A stretch of 5,993 bases of DNA from Nitrososphaerales archaeon (GTDB lineage Archaea > Thermoproteota > Nitrososphaeria > Nitrososphaerales > Gagatemarchaeaceae): contig JASHUK010000160.1 in NCBI GenBank assembly GCA_030040055.1, positions 1-5,993 on the forward strand, read 5' to 3'. The notes under the pieces are model-generated. The model made no database searches and was not told where the DNA came from. It saw only the letters and a program-made list of their open reading frames with translations. Both the position numbers and the translations under genes were made by a program. Shown here one piece after another: positions 5,363 through 5,993 of the stretch. Within the stretch, counting starts at the first letter, position 1, and each line of letters starts with the position of its first letter.

Positions 5363-5397
5363 ACAGGTAATTAAGGATTTAATCACAGGTAATTAAG
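5363..5397. promoter_or_regulatory. Two 13-bp direct repeats 22 bp apart in the promoter region of the sulfur operon
   Basis: ACAGGTAATTAAG occurs at 5363-5375 and again at 5385-5397, an exact copy with a start-to-start distance of 22 bp, about two helical turns. The first copy also lies in a short CCTG/CAGG inverted repeat (5356-5367). The region is much more AT-rich than its surroundings. On the minus strand each copy contains TTAATTA, centred about 28 and 50 nt upstream of ATG 5343, so the repeats may be TATA boxes of tandem promoters, binding sites of a regulator on one face of the helix, or both. The divergent PH-domain gene starts about 100 nt away. Confidence 0.5.
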
Positions 5398-5468
5398 AGG
5401 CGAGGGAACGACGCCTGCGAGGAGTTTCTTGTCTGCTCTCGAGAGACCCCCCAATGGGAAATGCCAAG

Positions 5469-5478
5469 CGATAAAAGG
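5469..5478 (+). promoter_or_regulatory. TATA box for the PH-domain gene
   Basis: CGATAAAAGG is a good archaeal TATA match in a GC-rich region. Its centre is about 26 nt upstream of ATG 5500, as expected for transcription starting at the start codon and giving a leaderless message. This supports ATG 5500 over the in-frame ATG at 5461, which lies upstream of the box. Confidence 0.55.
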
Positions 5479-5499
5479 CGGGGGCCCCGAAAGCCCCTG

Positions 5500-5993
5500 A
5501 TGGCCACGAACGCGGGGCCCACCGTCGACAAGAGCATGGTCTGGGCGGGCCGCCCCGCCATAGCAGCCTACGCCGTACTGTATGGGGTGCTGATCTTGGT
5601 GTTGGCAGGGATACTCGTTGGGTTGGAGTTCTTCATCGCCAGGACAGTGGGGCCTATCTCCGGGGCTCTCTACGCTTCCCTGAAGGCTGGTCCGATAACC
5701 ATTCCCGACGCGGTCGAAGTTGCAACGGCGCTGGTCCTGCTCTTCGCCTTCTTGGCGAAGCTGGTCGGCCTGGCCCTAACGAGAGCCAGCAGCCGCTATG
5801 AGCTCCGGACCGACGGCTTGTACGTGAACAAGGGGATAGTGAGCCTGTCCAACACTTTCATTTCCGCGGTGGCGTTCTCCGACGCCAGGCTGGTACGGAC
5901 GCCCGGAATGAGGGTCGTCGGGCTGGGGAAGATCATCGTCGAGGCCAACGACGGCAGGAGGTTCGAGCTGAAGATGGTCAAGGACTCCACCAA
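5500..5993 (+). CDS. Membrane-anchored bacterial-PH (DUF304/YdbS-like) protein, 3' end cut off by the window edge
   Basis: The 164 codons seen start with a short cytoplasmic stretch carrying VWAGRP at 14-19, a motif typical of this family just before the first helix. Two hydrophobic segments follow, at about 21-47 and 71-93. Then comes a PH-like beta domain from about residue 98: SRYELRTDGLYVNKG at 98-112, a predicted strand with AFSDARLVRTPG at 125-136, and VGLGKIIVEANDGRRFELKMV at 140-160, a typical end of the repeat. Such proteins are membrane proteins whose molecular role is mostly unknown. The start at ATG 5500 is chosen because a TATA box lies 26 nt upstream; ATG 5461, in frame, would add 13 residues. 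It is transcribed away from the sulfur-transfer operon, and the 156 bp from 5344 to 5499 hold the likely promoters of both. Confidence 0.8.
   Translation, partial: MATNAGPTVDKSMVWAGRPAIAAYAVLYGVLILVLAGILVGLEFFIARTVGPISGALYASLKAGPITIPDAVEVATALVLLFAFLAKLVGLALTRASSRYELRTDGLYVNKGIVSLSNTFISAVAFSDARLVRTPGMRVVGLGKIIVEANDGRRFELKMVKDST

Noticed and set aside
5481..5497. GGGGC/GCCCC hairpin just before the PH-domain gene
   Set aside because: It lies between the TATA box and the start codon, so it would not be in a leaderless message, and short GC stems are common at this base composition.
1..5993. CRISPR array, insertion sequence or box C/D RNA
   Set aside because: No regularly spaced repeats, no transposase-like frame, and no TGATGA/CTGA pairs at suitable distances were seen in the intergenic regions.

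Overview
This window is about 6 kb of GC-rich DNA that reads as archaeal. The signs are a zinc-ribbon threonine synthase of archaeal style, a tRNA-Leu without an encoded CCA end, TATA-like boxes about 26-28 nt upstream of probable leaderless starts, and one membrane protein whose N-glycosylation sequons are all in its predicted outer domain. A TACK-type or other uncultured lineage is plausible, but the phylum cannot be fixed from this sequence. The actinobacterial-looking tandem rhodanese may have been acquired by transfer.

Layout, left to right. (1) Positions 1-1143, minus: threonine synthase (thrC), cut off at the left edge just before its C-terminus. (2) Positions 1144-1211: a short divergent promoter region, then tRNA-Leu(GAG) on plus at 1212-1296. 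(3) Positions 1449-1715, plus: a small two-helix membrane protein of unknown function. (4) Positions 1716-1978: non-coding or leader DNA holding a perfect 8-bp hairpin and a strong Shine-Dalgarno block with no ordinary start codon at the right distance. (5) Positions 1979-3574, plus: an unrecognised protein with about eight transmembrane segments and a cysteine- and sequon-rich outer domain. (6) Positions 3675-5343, minus: a probable sulfur-transfer operon, read right to left. It contains a possible 30-codon leader ORF, a tandem-domain rhodanese with an intact catalytic cysteine, and a fusion of a GcvH-like domain to a TusA-like domain. (7) Positions 5500-5993, plus: the start of a membrane-anchored bacterial-PH (DUF304/YdbS-like) protein, cut off at the right edge.

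The most interesting part is the sulfur-transfer operon. The rhodanese should form a persulfide on Cys246, and the next gene carries a TusA-like domain, the usual acceptor type in sulfur relays. That domain is fused to a GcvH fold in which the lipoylated lysine is replaced by arginine. The fold is kept, so the domain may have a scaffold or carrier role that does not need lipoate. Upstream of the operon lie a possible leader peptide ORF overlapping the rhodanese start by 4 nt, a perfect 9-bp hairpin inside that ORF, and two 13-bp direct repeats exactly 22 bp apart. Together these suggest a regulated promoter and leader. The second point of interest is the large membrane protein, with nine sequons confined to one domain and an unexplained translation start.
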